The notes below the pieces were generated by a model, which saw nothing but the letters and a program-made list of their open reading frames with translations, did no database searches and was not told the DNA's origin. The position numbers and the translations under genes were made by a program. From Streptomyces nojiriensis (lineage in GTDB: Bacteria > Actinomycetota > Actinomycetes > Streptomycetales > Streptomycetaceae), in the NCBI RefSeq assembly GCF_017639205.1, contig NZ_CP071139.1, forward strand, positions 7,129,501-7,193,500: 64,000 nucleotides of DNA. The letters run 5' to 3'. This document shows, piece after piece, positions 62,347 through 64,000 of this stretch. How positions within the stretch are numbered: the first letter of the stretch is position 1; each line of letters starts with the position of its first letter.

Positions 62347-62715
62347 CCGCGGGTCCAGGGCCAGCTGGACCACGCGGCCCTCGCGCAGGACCAGGAGGTC
62401 CGGGGCCTCGTGTTCGTAGAAGCGGAGCCGGCCGACCGGGCCCGGCGGGCGGATGTGGGGGGCCAGGAGCAGCAGGAGGTCCTCCACCTCCGGGAGCTGT
62501 TCCTCGTGGACCTCCTGGCGGGCGGTCAGGGCCCAGCCGCCGCGGTCCGTCGGTGCGAACTCGCCGACGAGCATGCCGCCCACGCGCCACGCCGGGCCCC
62601 GGGTCGAGAGGAGGCCGTCCGGCGATGTCAGCTGGCGCCGCACCTCCGCGAGCACGTCGTCGGGCGTGGTGTCGAGCAGGTCGAACGCCAGGTCCAGGGC
62701 ATAGAGATCAGCCAT
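62344..62715 (-). CDS. hypothetical cytosolic protein
   Basis: 123 residues from ATG 62715 (MADLYALDLAFDLLDTTPDDVLAE). Alternating strands and a C-terminal block GPVGRLRFYEHEAPDLLVLREGRVVQLAL suggest a compact alpha/beta protein. No recognised domain, signal or helix. Its last codons and stop lie in a repeat unit. Confidence 0.65.
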   Translation of the reverse strand: MADLYALDLAFDLLDTTPDDVLAEVRRQLTSPDGLLSTRGPAWRVGGMLVGEFAPTDRGGWALTARQEVHEEQLPEVEDLLLLLAPHIRPPGPVGRLRFYEHEAPDLLVLREGRVVQLALDPR

Positions 62716-62847
62716 GGGCCCGATGCTACGGGTCCGGGGTCGCGGGCCCGGAAAGGGGTCGCCCGGCATGATCGGCTCCGGTACGGTGTCCCGCACCCGT
62801 GCGAGCCGCCGAAGTCTCCACCCCTGCCGTGACGTCGGAGACCTCCG

Positions 62848-63765
62848 TTGACCGTGATCTCGCCCGCCCTCGAAGCCGCCCCGCGCCGGGCCTGGTTCGC
62901 CGATCTGCCCGTGCTGGCCGTCGCCGTCGTCTGGGGCGGCAGCTATCTCGCGGCCAAGGGCATCACCACCACCCACACCGTCGTCGCCGTGCTCGTGCTC
63001 CGGTTCGCGCTGGTGCTGCCCGTGCTCGTCGTCGCCGGGTGGGCGCGGCTGCGCGCCCTGCGCCCCGCCCAGCTGCGCGGCGCCGGGCTGCTGGGCCTCG
63101 TACTCGGCGGGATCTTCCTACTGGAGACCTACGGGGTCGTCCACACCTCCGCCACCAACGCCGGGCTGATCATCAGCCTGACGATGATCTTCACCCCGCT
63201 CGCCGAAGCGGCCGTCAGGAAGCAGGCGCCCTCCACCGGTTTCCTCGGCGCCGCCGCCGTCTCCGTCGCCGGGGTCGTGCTCCTCACCCAGGGCGCCGGC
63301 TTCACCGCCCCCAGCCTCGGTGACCTGCTCATCCTCGGCGCCGCCCTCGCCCGGACCCTGCACGTCCTGCTGATGGCCCGCATCGAGGCCGTCCAGGACG
63401 CCGACTCGCTGTCCCTGACCACCGTGCAGCTCGGGGCCGCCGTGCTCGTCTTCGCGCTGCTGGCCGCCGCGCCCGGGACCGGTGACAGCACCTGGGCCGC
63501 GGCCGCCGGCTTCGGGGCCGCCGAGTGGGCCGGGCTCGCCTTCCTCTCCGTCTTCTGCACCCTCTTCGCCTTCTTCGTGCAGATGTGGGCCGTACGCCGC
63601 ACCTCGCCCTCCCGGGTCAGCCTGCTGCTGGGTACCGAACCCCTGTGGGCCGCCGTCGCCGGCATCGTCATCGGAGGGGAGGAGCCCGGGTTCCTCGGCT
63701 ACGCGGGAGCCCTCCTGGTCCTCGTCGGCACCGCCTGGGGGCGGCGCGCCGTCACCGCCGCATGA
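62848..63765 (+). CDS. EamA/DMT-family transporter
   Basis: 305 residues if started at TTG 62848 (GGAG 7 nt upstream); GTG 62854 is the alternative. Ten hydrophobic helices in two EamA halves: LPVLAVAVVWGGSYLAAKG, LLGLVLGGIFLLETYGVVHTSATNAGLII, then LAFLSVFCTLFAFFVQMWAVRRTSPSRVSLLLGTEPLWAAVAGIV. Typical drug/metabolite exporters; the substrate is not deducible. Monocistronic. Confidence 0.9.
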   Translation: MTVISPALEAAPRRAWFADLPVLAVAVVWGGSYLAAKGITTTHTVVAVLVLRFALVLPVLVVAGWARLRALRPAQLRGAGLLGLVLGGIFLLETYGVVHTSATNAGLIISLTMIFTPLAEAAVRKQAPSTGFLGAAAVSVAGVVLLTQGAGFTAPSLGDLLILGAALARTLHVLLMARIEAVQDADSLSLTTVQLGAAVLVFALLAAAPGTGDSTWAAAAGFGAAEWAGLAFLSVFCTLFAFFVQMWAVRRTSPSRVSLLLGTEPLWAAVAGIVIGGEEPGFLGYAGALLVLVGTAWGRRAVTAA

Positions 63766-63828
63766 GCGTGTCCGGAAAGCGCCGCAGCCACAGGTGATCA
63801 CCCGCCGTACTGTGGCCCCGTGCCCCCC

Positions 63829-64000
63829 TTACACAGCCGGCAGGTCCGGGAGCTCCTCCAGCCGCACCCGGCGCCGCTCCCGGCGCGAGAGCTCGCAGGC
63901 CTCCGCGATCCGGAACGCCGCCAGCGCCTCCCGGCCGTCGCACCGATTCGGCTCCTCGCCCCGCACCAGCTGGACGAAGGCCGCCAGCTCGGCCTCGTAG
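63829..64000 (-). CDS. Gfo/Idh/MocA-type oxidoreductase, C-terminal end (partial)
   Basis: 57 codons visible, ending at 63829: YEAELAAFVQLVRGEEPNRCDGREALAAFRIAEACELS. The F-V-x-x-V-R-x-G-x-x-P...DGR-x-A-L-x-A...A...S pattern is that of the C-terminal helix region of inositol dehydrogenase-like oxidoreductases. The N-terminal NAD fold lies outside the window, so the call is tentative. Confidence 0.65.
   Translation of the reverse strand, partial: YEAELAAFVQLVRGEEPNRCDGREALAAFRIAEACELSRRERRRVRLEELPDLPAV

Noticed and set aside
62848..63323. Alternative forward frame at 62799-63323
   Set aside because: Arg/Pro-rich shadow of the EamA transporter gene.

Overview
The window is high-GC actinobacterial DNA, almost certainly Streptomyces. 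The grounds are the dense GC-rich genes with many GTG starts, the AllR-type purine catabolism locus, a RepSA/TraSA-type actinobacterial integrative and conjugative element (AICE), a WapA/Rhs-like secreted giant, and dispersed GC-rich intergenic repeats. No rRNA, tRNA or CRISPR array was seen.

Layout. 1-1.5 kb: an aKG-HExxH peptide-hydroxylase-like gene cut in two by an IS5-family element. 1.6-7.3 kb: housekeeping and accessory genes (CorA, an AlkZ-like winged-helix protein, an acyl-CoA synthetase, glutathione peroxidase, a zinc-ribbon protein). 7.5-37.1 kb: purine and glyoxylate metabolism interleaved with unrelated genes. The pathway genes are gcl, hyi-glxR, katA, uraD-uraH-uricase, an 8-oxoguanine deaminase-like gene, an NCS2 permease, aceB, a MobA-like nucleotidyltransferase, an AllR-like IclR repressor, allB and alc. 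Together they describe 8-oxoguanine/urate -> 5-hydroxyisourate -> OHCU -> allantoin -> allantoate -> ureidoglycolate -> glyoxylate -> tartronate semialdehyde/glycerate or malate. Catalase would remove uricase peroxide. gcl, hyi, katA, aceB and allB share paired 15-bp operator-like boxes 21 bp apart. katA, uraD, aceB and allB share a second 13-bp palindrome, CAACA-N3-TGTTG.

37.4-49.6 kb: an SDR, then a divergent pair of very large surface or secreted proteins. One is a membrane-anchored FG-GAP/DNRLRE protein. The other is a 2473-residue WapA/Rhs protein with signal peptide, YD repeats, an inserted ricin lectin, a Hint domain and a PD-(D/E)XK-like nuclease tip, followed by its candidate immunity gene.

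49.7-59.2 kb: a complete AICE (integrase, Xis, RepSA-like Rep, SpdB-like, TraSA/FtsK-like, tandem-wHTH GntR repressor, XRE/PLD-like regulator, NUDIX). Just beyond it, at 59.28 kb, is a displaced Rhs tip. It starts inside the last codons of a Hint domain and encodes a barnase-like RNase, followed by a barstar-domain immunity gene and a frameshifted remnant of a second related integrase. The Hint-end sequence is repeated (51/58 identical) at both edges. The most interesting reading is that a family of AICEs integrates at the Hint/toxin junction of the rhs gene, each bringing its own toxin tip and immunity gene and displacing the previous pair. This is inference and needs comparative data.

61-64 kb: ordinary accessory genes (DHFR-like reductase, two hypothetical genes touching a 73-bp repeat, an EamA transporter, and the 3' end of a Gfo/Idh/MocA-type oxidoreductase).
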